From assembly GCF_963676815.1 (NCBI RefSeq), contig NZ_OY781365.1, positions 3,072,501 to 3,136,500 of the forward strand: a DNA stretch of 64,000 nt. The letters are read 5' to 3'. Shown one piece after another: positions 43,126 to 52,528 of this stretch (position 1 is its first letter; the number at the start of each line of letters is the position of its first letter). Origin of the DNA: an uncultured Draconibacterium sp. GTDB taxonomy: Bacteria > Bacteroidota > Bacteroidia > Bacteroidales > Prolixibacteraceae. The notes beneath the pieces were generated by a model. That model was not told the DNA's origin. It made no database searches and saw nothing but the letters and a program-made list of their open reading frames with translations. The position numbers and the translations under genes were made by a program.

Positions 43126-44448
43126 CTATTTTCTTCTTTTCTTGCGCTTTTGTCTTGCTTTGGTTCGAGCAAATTTATCTTCAAACGAACGTTTCGAAGA
43201 GCCTTTTCTTTTTTTCTGATGAAAGGCTCCCTGAAAAGTGGGGTCATCGATTTTTCGTTGGCGATCAATCTCGCGCAACATATCCTGGTTTTCTTTAAAA
43301 TCTGATTCTTCCACTTCAACTTCTTCCGGCAGGTCCAAAAGTTTAATTTCTTTGCGCATCAAACTTTCAATCTTTTTCCAGTGCCACTCTGCCGTCGGGT
43401 CGATTAACGTAATGGCATCACCTTTGTTTCCGGCACGAGCAGTACGCCCTATTCGGTGAATATAATCATCGTAATCATTCGGCAAATCAAAGTTTATAAC
43501 ATGGCTAACCTGGCTAACATCCATCCCACGTGCCGACACATCGGTAGTTATAAGGATACGAACCTCGCCATTTTTAAAGGCCTGGATAGAATTAATACGC
43601 GAGTTTTGTGCTTTGTTTGAATGGAGAATTCGTTTCTCTCCCTCTGCTTTTCGCTGCACAACCTTGTAAACGCCCTCGGCATGTTCTTTTGTTTTTACAA
43701 AAATTACTACCCGGGTAAATTTTTCTTCATCCTCAAGCAGGTGCTTGATGAGGTTCAACTTTGTACGGTAATTCGGAACCCGGTAACAAGTTTGTGTTAC
43801 CTGTCCAACAGGAGTTGCCGATGGTGCTACCTCCAGTTTGTCGTAATGGTCGAGGAACTCTTCTGCAAGCTTTTCAATTTTTTCTGAAAAGGTAGCCGAA
43901 AACAGCAGGTTTTGTCTGCGCGAAGGAATAATTTCCTGTAACTGCTTGATTTGGGGCATAAACCCCATATCCAACATTCGGTCGGCTTCGTCAATTACCA
44001 GATACTTTACCTTTTTTAATCGCAAGGCTCCTACCTGATATAAATCCCACAGACGGCCCGGCGTGGCAACAAGAATGTCAATTCCGGGTTCGAGCAAAGC
44101 AGCATGTTTTGTCCAGCCAATTCCGCCAAATACTGCTGCATGTCGTAACTCTGAGTAACCTGTCAGTTCCTCAATATCTTCGCCAACCTGAATTGAAAGT
44201 TCACGTGTGGGCACAAGTATCACTACACGCGGATCGTTTCCTTCCGGTTTTTTTAAACGCGTAAGTAAAGGAAGAAGGTAGGCCGCCGTTTTACCGGTTC
44301 CGGTTTGGGCCACTCCAACGATATTTACACCCGAATTAATTTTAGGTATGGCCTTCTGCTGAATAGGTGTTGGTGTAGTAAACCCAATATCATCCAGCGA
44401 TTTTAATATTGATTTTGCAACTTTTAAATCTTCAAAAGTCTTTTTCAT
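43126..44448 (-). CDS. DEAD-box RNA helicase
   Basis: This 440-residue ATP-dependent RNA helicase resembles RhlE. Motifs in order are Q-motif region (TPTPIQQKAIP), I AQTGTGKTAAYLLPL, Ia PTRELSIQ, Ib ATPGRL, II DEADRMLDMGF, III SATF, V RGMDVSQVSHV and VI HRIGRTAR. The last ~40 residues are strongly basic (KKRKGSSKRSFEDK, then KARQKRKKRRK), a non-specific RNA-binding tail. Roles in ribosome assembly or RNA decay are usual for the family. It lies 62 nt downstream of dprA on the same strand. Confidence 0.95.
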   Translation of the reverse strand: MKKTFEDLKVAKSILKSLDDIGFTTPTPIQQKAIPKINSGVNIVGVAQTGTGKTAAYLLPLLTRLKKPEGNDPRVVILVPTRELSIQVGEDIEELTGYSELRHAAVFGGIGWTKHAALLEPGIDILVATPGRLWDLYQVGALRLKKVKYLVIDEADRMLDMGFMPQIKQLQEIIPSRRQNLLFSATFSEKIEKLAEEFLDHYDKLEVAPSATPVGQVTQTCYRVPNYRTKLNLIKHLLEDEEKFTRVVIFVKTKEHAEGVYKVVQRKAEGEKRILHSNKAQNSRINSIQAFKNGEVRILITTDVSARGMDVSQVSHVINFDLPNDYDDYIHRIGRTARAGNKGDAITLIDPTAEWHWKKIESLMRKEIKLLDLPEEVEVEESDFKENQDMLREIDRQRKIDDPTFQGAFHQKKRKGSSKRSFEDKFARTKARQKRKKRRK

Positions 44449-44510
44449 TCTCTATAATTTTAAAAAACAGAATCTACTGTTCGGGTGCAAAATTAGAAAA
44501 TAAAGCCAAC

Positions 44511-45614
44511 TTATCTCAATTTGTACATTTTACCGGGGAGAGCAACCAAAAGGTTTTTGAATTCGAGGTTTAACAGCATCGCTGAAACACGACTAACCGG
44601 AAGTTTTATTTCCGCCGAAATCTGGTCGATAAATAGCTCGCCTTTTTCTTTTAATAGGTCTACCACGCGTTCTTCTTCCGGATTTAGATCGATAAATAAA
44701 CTGGACTGAACAGCTTCAACTTTATCGGTTTTTTCCCAGCCCATAAAATATTCCAGATCCTCGATGCCTTCAATTAAAGTTGCTTGATTATTACGAATAA
44801 GTTGATTACAACCTTTTGAATAAGTATCGCCCGAACGCCCTGGGAAAGCATATACGTCGCGATTATACGATGATGCAATGTCGGCTGTAATAAGTGAGCC
44901 TCCTTTTTTTGCTGATTCAACAACGATGGTCGCGTCGGCCAGTCCTGCAATAATACGGTTGCGTTTTACAAAATTGGCCGGATCGATTTTTGAATTGCTT
45001 GAAAAATCAGTTACAATCCCTCCGCTTTCCTGCATCTTAAGTGCCGTTTGTTTATGAATGGCAGGATAAAGCATATCTAAACCGTGTGCAATAACTCCAA
45101 CAGTGGGAAGATCGTATTTTAGTGCACTTCGGTGAGCTTGTATGTCAATGCCATATGCCAGTCCGCTTACAATAAGAATGTTGTATTTCCGTTCGGCAAA
45201 TTCGCGGCATAAATCATTTACAATTGATCTCCCGTATTCCGTGGCATTGCGCGTACCAACAATGCTGATTACCCGTTCGGCATCCAGATCCATTTTACCT
45301 TTTGTATAAATGATCAGTGGTGCATCAACACAGCTTTTTAATCGTCGGGGATAAGTTTTATCGGTGTAGAAATGAATGTCGATTCCGTTTTTGTCAATGT
45401 ATTCCAATTCTTGCTCAGCTTTTGGCAGTACATTGCTTTTCTTAATCTGGCGGGCATAAAGTTCGCCTATACCGGGAACTTTTGTTAATGCTTTTGCCGA
45501 TTGCGAAAAAACTCCCTCGGCACTTCCAATGTAGGCAACCAGGTTGCGGGCAAGAATACCTCCAATGTTGGGAAGCATTGAAAGTGCCACTTTGTATTTT
45601 AGGTCTTCATTCAT
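44511..45614 (-). CDS. dprA: DNA-processing protein DprA/Smf
   Basis: This 367-residue protein loads RecA on incoming single-stranded DNA during natural transformation, and may have a wider recombination role. An N-terminal HhH/SAM-like region (about 8-65, LTKVPGIGELYARQI) is followed by the Rossmann-fold DprA domain. That domain carries SIVGTRNATEYGR, VSGLAYGIDIQAHRSAL, GVIAHGLDMLYP and ESAKKGGSLITADIA. A C-terminal winged helix spans about 305-365. Length is normal. No other competence gene is visible in the window. Confidence 0.95.
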   Translation of the reverse strand: MNEDLKYKVALSMLPNIGGILARNLVAYIGSAEGVFSQSAKALTKVPGIGELYARQIKKSNVLPKAEQELEYIDKNGIDIHFYTDKTYPRRLKSCVDAPLIIYTKGKMDLDAERVISIVGTRNATEYGRSIVNDLCREFAERKYNILIVSGLAYGIDIQAHRSALKYDLPTVGVIAHGLDMLYPAIHKQTALKMQESGGIVTDFSSNSKIDPANFVKRNRIIAGLADATIVVESAKKGGSLITADIASSYNRDVYAFPGRSGDTYSKGCNQLIRNNQATLIEGIEDLEYFMGWEKTDKVEAVQSSLFIDLNPEEERVVDLLKEKGELFIDQISAEIKLPVSRVSAMLLNLEFKNLLVALPGKMYKLR

Positions 45615-45633
45615 AAGTGTGGGGAGCTCTGGT

Positions 45634-46086
45634 TTATGATTGTATAATTGAATTTAGCACGTTTTCAATACGTTTGCGGTCTTCCAAATTTAATCCGGCT
45701 AAACTTACAGTAGGGTATTCTGCAATTCCTCTTTGGGTTTTAATGATTAGGGTTAAATCGGATAATTTCCCGAAAAATGAATTCTCGAAATGTACCTTTC
45801 TTAATCGGTTTTTTGGAAATTCGATGGAATTATATGCCTTGCCTCCAAAACTGATTACCTTGTAATAATTGAGAACAATTTTATCATCTTCGTCCGAAAA
45901 TTCGATGTATTGGTAATCGGCCACATGAAAATAAAGATACCACAACGAAAAAACACCCAGTGCAGCCAGTGCATACAGTACATGGTCGAGCAAAAAAAGT
46001 GCGAGGATTCCAAGAGCGATACCAATGGAAACCAGGTAGAATATTTTTTTGATCTTCGAAACTTTTTCGGTGTTCTTAATTGTCAT
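45634..46086 (-). CDS. Small membrane protein with PH-like domain
   Basis: This 150-residue protein has two membrane helices (about 14-33 and 34-52) and then a soluble beta-rich domain. That domain (YQYIEFSDEDDKIVLNYYKV, then LTLIIKTQRGIAEYPTVSLA) resembles a bacterial PH-like fold. It lies 19 nt upstream of dprA and is probably co-transcribed. Function is unknown. Confidence 0.65.
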   Translation of the reverse strand: MTIKNTEKVSKIKKIFYLVSIGIALGILALFLLDHVLYALAALGVFSLWYLYFHVADYQYIEFSDEDDKIVLNYYKVISFGGKAYNSIEFPKNRLRKVHFENSFFGKLSDLTLIIKTQRGIAEYPTVSLAGLNLEDRKRIENVLNSIIQS

Positions 46087-46183
46087 CTTTCGTTATTAAA
46101 TATCTAAAACTCCGGGCACAGAAGGCATTAAAAAAAGGCAATGCCATATTTATTGTAACTTTATCGCAATTTAGCAGCTACAT

Positions 46184-47248
46184 ATGGGAAATTCAAAAAT
46201 TTACTCTAAAATAATTTATAGCAGAAAACTGGAGCAGGAACTTCAGGTTTATATCGATCAATATCCAAAAGGGAAAGTTTTTCTGGCTACGGAAGAAACA
46301 GTTGATGAACTTTGGACATCGGAACTGACATCTTTTCTTGTAGAAAATGCAATTAAAAAAGTGGTTGTTCCGGCCGGCGAGAACAATAAAAAGATTGGAT
46401 CAGTTGAAACCATTTGGCAGTTTTTATCTGAAAATGAAGGTGACCGTAAATCGTTGCTAATTAATATTGGTGGCGGAATGCTTACCGACTTAGCGGGTTT
46501 TGCAGCCAGTACCTTTAAACGAGGTATCGATTTTCTGAACGTTCCAACAACATTGTTATCGCAGGTTGATGCATCAGTGGGAGGGAAAACCGGTTTTAAT
46601 TTCAACGGCTTAAAAAACGAAATTGGCGTATTTAAAGAACCGGTTGCGGTTGTTATAAATACTGACTTTTTGAAAACCATCGATCGCAATAATTTTATTT
46701 CGGGATTTGCTGAAATGATTAAACACGGACTGATTCATAGTCCGGAGCATTTGGCAGAACTTAAAGATTTTGATTTCGATACTATTGACTACGATTTGTT
46801 GCAGGAAATTATTCGTCATTCGGTAAATGTGAAAGAACATTTTGTAGCCAACGATCTTACCGAGAATAACATTCGTAAAGCATTGAATTTTGGGCACACT
46901 GTTGGTCATGCTTTCGAAAGTCTGGCGATGAAACAAGAGCGACCAATTCTTCACGGTTATGCAGTTGCGTATGCTATGATTGCAGAATTGGTTTTATCGG
47001 TAAAAATGTGTGGTTTTCCTCAGCAAGATTGCGATGAGCTGACTAAATGGATGTTGGATGTTTACGGAAAATTCGAAATTGAAGAATCAGATTTTGAAGC
47101 TTTGTACCAACTGATGACGCACGATAAAAAGAACGAATCGGGACGAATTAACTTTACACTGCTTCCAAAAGTTGGAGAAATTGCTATCAACCAAAATTGC
47201 AGCAAAGAACTGATTCTGGAAGCGCTTAAATTCTATAAAAGTCTGTAA
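46184..47248 (+). CDS. aroB: 3-dehydroquinate synthase
   Basis: This 354-residue NAD- and metal-dependent enzyme makes 3-dehydroquinate from DAHP in the shikimate pathway. The NAD-binding motif LINIGGGMLTDLAGFAAS, the TTLLSQVDASVGGKTGFN segment and metal-ligand region NFGHTVGHAFES are all present. It lies 35 nt upstream of aroA, a shikimate operon. A GGCATT-N10-AATGCC inverted repeat sits in its leader (46124-46145). Confidence 0.96.
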   Translation: MGNSKIYSKIIYSRKLEQELQVYIDQYPKGKVFLATEETVDELWTSELTSFLVENAIKKVVVPAGENNKKIGSVETIWQFLSENEGDRKSLLINIGGGMLTDLAGFAASTFKRGIDFLNVPTTLLSQVDASVGGKTGFNFNGLKNEIGVFKEPVAVVINTDFLKTIDRNNFISGFAEMIKHGLIHSPEHLAELKDFDFDTIDYDLLQEIIRHSVNVKEHFVANDLTENNIRKALNFGHTVGHAFESLAMKQERPILHGYAVAYAMIAELVLSVKMCGFPQQDCDELTKWMLDVYGKFEIEESDFEALYQLMTHDKKNESGRINFTLLPKVGEIAINQNCSKELILEALKFYKSL

Positions 47249-47283
47249 CCGACAGACGGAATTAACCTCATTTTTATTCTAAC

Positions 47284-48516
47284 ATGATCTACCAGGTAAC
47301 TACCGACATAAAGGAAATTAGCGGAACGATAAATCTTCCGGCATCAAAAAGTATTAGCAACCGGGCATTGATTATTAATGCGTTGAGCTATAGTCCGTAT
47401 CCGATTAAGAACCTGTCGGACAGCGACGATACAAAAGTTTTGACGGCAGCATTGTTTTCGAACAGCAATAAATTCGACATTGGGCACGCTGGAACTGCCA
47501 TGCGTTTTCTTACAGCTTTTCTGGCAAAAATTGTTGGTGAGTGGGAGATTACCGGATCGGAACGCATGCAGCAGCGCCCCATTTCCATTTTGGTGGATGC
47601 ACTAAATCAACTGGGTGCGCAAATTGACTACCTGGGAAATGAAGGATGTCCGCCGCTGAAGATTTTCGGTTCGCATTTAAAAGGGCAAACCATTGAGTTG
47701 GATGGAAGCGTATCGAGCCAGTATATTTCGGCACTTTTACTGATTGCGCCAACCATTGAAAATGGACTGACTTTAAAACTGAAAGGCAACATTACATCGC
47801 GCTCGTACATCAAACTTACGCTGGAGTTAATGGCTAAGTTTGGCATTCAATACCGATGGAACGATAACGAGATTTATGTGCCTGAACAAAAATATTTCGC
47901 TCGTGATTTTACCTGCGAGGCTGATTGGTCAGGAGCTTCGTACTGGTACCAGATAATGGCGTTGGTAGACAATGGAGAAGTTTTGCTGGAAAATCTTTTA
48001 CTCGATAGTTTGCAAGGTGATGCAAATATCGCTGCATGGTTTGAGCAGTTTGGGGTTACTTCAACGCAAAAGGAAGAGGGCGTTCTGTTGGCTAAAACTA
48101 AAAACCGACAGCCTGAAAAATTGGTGCTCGATTTCATCGAAAATCCTGATGTGGCACAAACCATGGCGTGTTTGTGTGTGGCTAAAAATATTCCGTTCCA
48201 CTTTTCCGGTTTAAAAACGCTGAAGATTAAAGAAACCGACCGTATTGCTGCGTTGCAAAGCGAGCTGGCAAAATTTGGAGCTACCATCACCGAACCGGAA
48301 TTCGGAGAACTGGCTTGGGATGGGAAGTTGGATCAGGAAGAACAAGAAGAAAATCCAATAATAAAAACATACCACGATCATCGGATGGCACTGGCTTTTG
48401 CTCCAATGGCTTTGGCTGGTTTTACTATGCGGATTGATGATCCGATGGTAGTTACTAAGTCGTATCCGGTTTTTTGGGAAGATCTGCGACAGGTGGGTTT
48501 TTCGATTGAAGATTAA
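47284..48516 (+). CDS. aroA: EPSP synthase (3-phosphoshikimate 1-carboxyvinyltransferase)
   Basis: This 410-residue enzyme joins phosphoenolpyruvate to shikimate-3-phosphate. The substrate motif LPASKSISNRALIINAL, the PEP-site GHAGTAMRFLTAFLA and the C-terminal DHRMALAFAPMAL are present. It is slightly shorter than the ~427-residue E. coli enzyme, as is usual in this phylum. It is the second gene of aroB-aroA. Confidence 0.95.
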   Translation: MIYQVTTDIKEISGTINLPASKSISNRALIINALSYSPYPIKNLSDSDDTKVLTAALFSNSNKFDIGHAGTAMRFLTAFLAKIVGEWEITGSERMQQRPISILVDALNQLGAQIDYLGNEGCPPLKIFGSHLKGQTIELDGSVSSQYISALLLIAPTIENGLTLKLKGNITSRSYIKLTLELMAKFGIQYRWNDNEIYVPEQKYFARDFTCEADWSGASYWYQIMALVDNGEVLLENLLLDSLQGDANIAAWFEQFGVTSTQKEEGVLLAKTKNRQPEKLVLDFIENPDVAQTMACLCVAKNIPFHFSGLKTLKIKETDRIAALQSELAKFGATITEPEFGELAWDGKLDQEEQEENPIIKTYHDHRMALAFAPMALAGFTMRIDDPMVVTKSYPVFWEDLRQVGFSIED

Positions 48517-48541
48517 AAAAATCCCGGTTGTTAGCCGGGAC
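48515..48541 (-). terminator. Terminator for the minus-strand DUF5009-type gene
   Basis: TCCCGG (48522) pairs with CCGGGA (48540) around a 7-nt loop. Seven A's to its left give a U-tract on the minus strand. The plus-strand tail lacks T's, so aroA is less well served. Confidence 0.65.
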
Positions 48542-48550
48542 TTGAATTTC

Positions 48551-49645
48551 CTATAATTTTATAAATATCTTCTTTTTATAAAGGATCCAGGCCGGAATAA
48601 AATTGAATCCAATAAACAGGGCGGCATATAAAAAGCTTCCCAGTTCCAAACTCCAACCGGCGTTTTCAAACAGGTTCATCCAGTGGTTGTTCAAACTGCT
48701 TCCGCCAAATTTCCATGTGTAAAAAGGCAGACGCCAAACATCGGCCAGTACATAAACAGCAATAGCGTTTGATCCAAATATAATTCCGGGTTTGGTTAAT
48801 CGGGTACGGCCAAGAATATCCACAAAAAATATACTAGCAGCTAAAACCATACCGGCCAATCCGGAGGTAACCATTACAAACGAGCTGGTCCAGATATTTT
48901 TATTGATTGGGAAAATGTAATTCCAGAAAAAGCCGATTATAAAAGCAAAAAACGAGAAGGAGAAAAGGTAAATGACTTTTCGTTCTGCTGGAATTTTACT
49001 CAATACTAAATGACCTGCCAGCATTCCGGTAATTCCGGTTGCAATAGCCGGAAGTGTACTTAACAGTCCTTCCGGATCCCAGGTTTCCTGCCATAAATAA
49101 CCGGGAAGGAATTTGCTGTCGATCCACGCGGCAATATTAGCGCCGGGCTCCAACATTACTTTGCCGTAACCAGGAGTAGGAATGAACATCATCACCAGCC
49201 AGTAAAGTACTAGTAATGCTCCGGCAACAATAGCTTGTGTTTTCCATTTCGAGTTTAGGAATAAAAAGGCACAGGCTAAAAATACAATGGCAATTCGCTG
49301 CAGAACTCCGGCAATTCGTACATGTTCAAAACTAAAGCTTGGGAACAACCAAAGTAAAATACCAACCGCAAATATTTTTATCGAACGAAACACTATTTTT
49401 TTGTATATCGGGCCTTTGGCAACTCCGGCGTTCAGGCGTTTTGTGTATGCCAATGCAATTGATACACCAACTATAAAAATGAAAAAAGGAAATATAAGAT
49501 CGGTTGGTGTTAATCCATTCCAGCTGGCGTGTTCCAGTGGAGGGTAAATATGTGCCCATGTTGCCGGATTATTAACCATAATCATTGCGGCAATCGTAAA
49601 ACCGCGGAATGCGTCAAGGGAGACCAGTCTTTTTAACTCTGCCAT
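48551..49645 (-). CDS. HGSNAT/DUF5009-type membrane acyltransferase-like protein
   Basis: This 364-residue protein has about ten membrane helices. The N-terminus RLVSLDAFRGFTIAAMIMVN and the next segment GLTPTDLIFPFFIFIVGVSI match the DUF5009 or heparan-alpha-glucosaminide N-acetyltransferase-like family. Related eukaryotic proteins acetylate glucosamine across a membrane. In Bacteroidota such genes often accompany glycan degradation, which suits the GH20 and GH29 content here. Substrate is not determined. Confidence 0.85.
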   Translation of the reverse strand: MAELKRLVSLDAFRGFTIAAMIMVNNPATWAHIYPPLEHASWNGLTPTDLIFPFFIFIVGVSIALAYTKRLNAGVAKGPIYKKIVFRSIKIFAVGILLWLFPSFSFEHVRIAGVLQRIAIVFLACAFLFLNSKWKTQAIVAGALLVLYWLVMMFIPTPGYGKVMLEPGANIAAWIDSKFLPGYLWQETWDPEGLLSTLPAIATGITGMLAGHLVLSKIPAERKVIYLFSFSFFAFIIGFFWNYIFPINKNIWTSSFVMVTSGLAGMVLAASIFFVDILGRTRLTKPGIIFGSNAIAVYVLADVWRLPFYTWKFGGSSLNNHWMNLFENAGWSLELGSFLYAALFIGFNFIPAWILYKKKIFIKL

Positions 49646-49806
49646 GTTGTTTATTCGGTTTAGTAAATTATTCTAATATATTAGAAGTCGTTCTTAAAAA
49701 TATTAAAAAGTCAAACTTAGCAAAATTATCGGTATAAAAACGCGATGCGATTCATTTTTATTAGTCTTATGTGTATTAGGATTTTGGAGCGGATGCGCTT
49801 TGGTGT

Positions 49807-50253
49807 TTATTTCCTTTTCTTTTGAAAAAACTCCTGCAATAATTCAGCGCATTCGGTTTCAAAAATACCACTAACAATTTCTGTTTTGGGATGAAGAGCT
49901 TTGGCAGCAAACTTTTTAAATCCACGTTTTTCGTCAGACGCACCGTACACTATTTTGCCAATTTGCGACCAGCCCAGTGCTCCGGCACACATTACACAAG
50001 GTTCGAGTGTAACATAGAGTGTGCAGTCGTTCAGGTATTTACCGCCAAGTAGATTTGCTGCCGCGGTAATGGCTTGCATTTCGGCATGTGCAGTTACATC
50101 ATTTAAGGTTTCGGTAAGGTTGTGGGCACGTGCAATTATCTTTCCTTTTGATACCACCACGGCTCCAACCGGAATTTCACCTTCGTCAAAAGCCTGAACA
50201 GCTTCTGCAAAGGCCTTTTTCATAAAATATTCGTCGTTAAACGGTTCAATCAT
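49807..50253 (-). CDS. tadA: tRNA-specific adenosine deaminase-like nucleoside deaminase
   Basis: This 148-residue zinc deaminase has the zinc- and proton-relay motif HAEMQAI and the PCVMCAGAL (PCxxC) motif. The length and ending LLQEFFQKKRK match TadA, which converts A34 to inosine in tRNA-Arg(ACG). A guanine deaminase or related activity cannot be excluded on motifs alone. It stands alone and is divergent from aspS. Confidence 0.85.
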   Translation of the reverse strand: MIEPFNDEYFMKKAFAEAVQAFDEGEIPVGAVVVSKGKIIARAHNLTETLNDVTAHAEMQAITAAANLLGGKYLNDCTLYVTLEPCVMCAGALGWSQIGKIVYGASDEKRGFKKFAAKALHPKTEIVSGIFETECAELLQEFFQKKRK

Positions 50254-50607
50254 AATTCAGAAATATAACTGCGAAGTAACTAAATCTTTATGGTACTTTG
50301 TGTCTTCTTCGAGTAACTTTGTGGTTAATTTTTCTTTTCTGAAACAAAGATTCTCCAATAACATGTTCTAACTTCACAATTCGCTGAAAAGCTGCCAAAT
50401 GTTTCCGGTATAATTGCCAAAATATCACTATTTTCGCACCCTGAATAATATTGCAAGAAAACCGTAAGTGTTTGATAAGAGAAGTGCAAATTCAAGGCTT
50501 GCGAAGACCGAAAAAACGGAGTTTACTGATGTAGTCGAGTATTTTTCGGGCAAGCATAACGCCGAAGTTGGGCTTTTGTTGCAGACATTAAATAAAAGAA
50601 AGATATC
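50254..50607 (+). other. aspS leader region
   Basis: This 354-nt gap has no convincing gene. The leftmost 200 nt are AT-rich and unstructured to my eye. The right part holds a long hairpin (50497-50555). A plus-strand open frame across it is best explained by the hairpin sequence being free of stops. Confidence 0.5.
50497..50555 (+). promoter_or_regulatory. Long imperfect hairpin in the aspS leader
   Basis: GCTTGC pairs with GCAAGC, CCGAAAAA pairs with TTTTTCGG, and an inner ACT/AGT closes the loop near 50525-50533. The 59-nt stem ends 52 nt before the aspS start. No T-run follows. A conserved downstream-looking segment (GCCGAAGTTGGGCTTTT) may be part of the same element. I recall similar leader sequences in other Bacteroidota but cannot verify it. 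It could be an RNA regulatory element. Confidence 0.5.
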
Positions 50608-52365
50608 ATGTACAGAACACATACTTGTGGTGAACTTCGAATTGAGAATGCAGGAAATGAAGTAACTCTGGCCGGTTGGGTGCAACGCGTCCGCGACCTG
50701 GGAGCCATGACTTTTGTTGACTTACGCGACCGCTACGGCATAACACAGTTGGTGGTTGACGAGAATACCGATAAAGCTGTTGCCGATGAGCTTGAGGAGC
50801 TGGGACGCGAATTTGTGATTCAGGCAAAAGGAACAGTTCGCGAGCGTCAGAGCAAAAACAAAAATATACCAACCGGTGAAGTAGAAATCGCTTTGTCGGA
50901 AATTAACGTGTTAAGTCCGGCAGAACTTCCGCCGTTTACCATTCAGGATGATACCGATGGTGGTGACGATTTGCGGATGAAATACCGTTACCTCGATTTG
51001 CGCCGTGATGTTGTACGTGAAAATCTGGTGCTGCGTTCAAAGATGGCACACGCCGTTCGTAATTACCTGAACGCACAGGATTTTATTGAAACCGAAACTC
51101 CGGTATTAATCAAGTCGACTCCCGAAGGAGCGCGCGATTTTATTGTTCCATCGCGAATGAACGAAGGCCAGTTTTATGCACTGCCACAATCGCCGCAAAC
51201 GTTTAAGCAGTTGTTGATGATTGCTGGTTTCGACCGCTATTACCAGATTGTAAAGTGTTTTCGCGATGAAGATTTGCGTGCCGACCGTCAGCCTGAGTTT
51301 ACACAAATCGACTGCGAAATGTCGTTTGTGGAGCAGAAAGATGTGCTGGAAATGTTTGAAGGATTAACCCGCCACATGTTCAAAGAAACATTAAATGTGG
51401 AAGTGGATGAATTCCCTTGGATGCCTTATTCTGAAGCCATGGAGAAATACGGTTCGGACAAACCCGATACGCGTTTTGAAATGCTGATAAATGATATTAC
51501 TGAAACCGTAAAAGGAAAAGATTTTGTGGTGTTCGACTCGGCCGAATATATCGGAGCTATTTGTGCCAAAGGATGTGCCGAATATACACGCAAGCAACTT
51601 GACGGGTTGACCAATTGGGTGAAACGCCCTCAAATTGGAGCCAAAGGTTTGGTTTATGTGAAGTGTAACGAAGATGGTTCATTTAAATCGTCGGTAGATA
51701 AATTTTACTCACAAGACGAACTGAAAGCCTGGGCAGAAAAAACAGGTGCCGAAGCCGGTGACCTGATTCTGGTAATGAGTGGCGATAAAAAACACATGCT
51801 GGATGCAATTGGCGAGTTGCGTCTTGAAATGGGAAAACAACTTGGTTTGCGCGACAAAAATGTGTTTAAACCGTTGTGGGTGGTCGACTTCCCGTTGTTG
51901 GAGTGGGATGAAGATACAAAACGTTTTTACGCGATGCACCACCCGTTCACCTCACCAAAACCTGAGGATATTCCATTGATGGAAACTGATCCGGGAAAAG
52001 TGCGTGCCAATGCATACGACCTTGTTATTAACGGTGTTGAAATTGGTGGTGGTTCCGTTCGTATTTTCGATGCTGAATTACAATCGAAAATGTTCAGTCT
52101 GCTTGGTTTTACCAAAGAAGAGGCTGAAGCACAGTTCGGCTTCCTGATGAACGCCTTTAAATATGGTGCGCCACCACATGCGGGAATCGCTTTTGGTTTC
52201 GACCGCCTGGTTTCATTATTTGCAGGTTTGGATACCATTCGCGACGTTATTGCTTTCCCTAAAAACAATGCCGGCCGAGATGTAATGATCGATTCGCCAT
52301 CGGCAGTTGCCGAAGCACAGTTGGAAGAGTTAAATCTGAAACTGGATCTGAAAGAAAAGAAATAA
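50608..52365 (+). CDS. aspS: Aspartyl-tRNA synthetase
   Basis: This 585-residue class IIb synthetase has an N-terminal OB-fold anticodon-binding domain (about 1-105). Catalytic motif 2 reads CFRDEDLRADRQPEFTQID, the bacterial GAD insertion domain lies at about 290-420, and motif 3 is GIAFGFDRLVSLFAG near 535-549. Length is that of the bacterial type. A long hairpin lies in its leader and a strong terminator follows. Confidence 0.97.
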   Translation: MYRTHTCGELRIENAGNEVTLAGWVQRVRDLGAMTFVDLRDRYGITQLVVDENTDKAVADELEELGREFVIQAKGTVRERQSKNKNIPTGEVEIALSEINVLSPAELPPFTIQDDTDGGDDLRMKYRYLDLRRDVVRENLVLRSKMAHAVRNYLNAQDFIETETPVLIKSTPEGARDFIVPSRMNEGQFYALPQSPQTFKQLLMIAGFDRYYQIVKCFRDEDLRADRQPEFTQIDCEMSFVEQKDVLEMFEGLTRHMFKETLNVEVDEFPWMPYSEAMEKYGSDKPDTRFEMLINDITETVKGKDFVVFDSAEYIGAICAKGCAEYTRKQLDGLTNWVKRPQIGAKGLVYVKCNEDGSFKSSVDKFYSQDELKAWAEKTGAEAGDLILVMSGDKKHMLDAIGELRLEMGKQLGLRDKNVFKPLWVVDFPLLEWDEDTKRFYAMHHPFTSPKPEDIPLMETDPGKVRANAYDLVINGVEIGGGSVRIFDAELQSKMFSLLGFTKEEAEAQFGFLMNAFKYGAPPHAGIAFGFDRLVSLFAGLDTIRDVIAFPKNNAGRDVMIDSPSAVAEAQLEELNLKLDLKEKK

Positions 52366-52389
52366 ATTCAACCACATACAATTTATTTG

Positions 52390-52415
52390 AAGGAGCCTAA
52401 ACGGGCTCCTTTTTT
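52390..52415 (+). terminator. Terminator after aspS
   Basis: AAGGAGCC pairs with GGCTCCTT around a 6-nt loop, followed by T's. Confidence 0.88.
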
Positions 52416-52451
52416 GTTGAAACGTTAAATCTGACGAAGAATAACAAAAGT

Positions 52452-52484
52452 TTGTATTTGTGATTGAACTTCCGGTTAATTTTG
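52452..52484 (+). promoter_or_regulatory. Bacteroidota-type promoter for the fused NfnA-NfnB gene
   Basis: TTG at 52452-52454 and TAATTTTG at 52477-52484 are separated by 22 nt, one more than the usual 19-21. The start codon is 45 nt downstream of the -7 box. Confidence 0.5.
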
Positions 52485-52528
52485 CACGAAAATCAAAAAC
52501 AGACAGCCAACCTTGACTGATAGAAATT

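Noticed and set aside
46124..46145. GGCATT/AATGCC inverted repeat as an aroB riboswitch
   Set aside because: Only a 6-bp stem with a 10-nt loop and no expression platform; too weak to call.
50468..50665. 65-codon frame over the aspS leader hairpin
   Set aside because: It runs into the aspS coding region in another frame and its sequence is explained by the hairpin element. No signal or domain.
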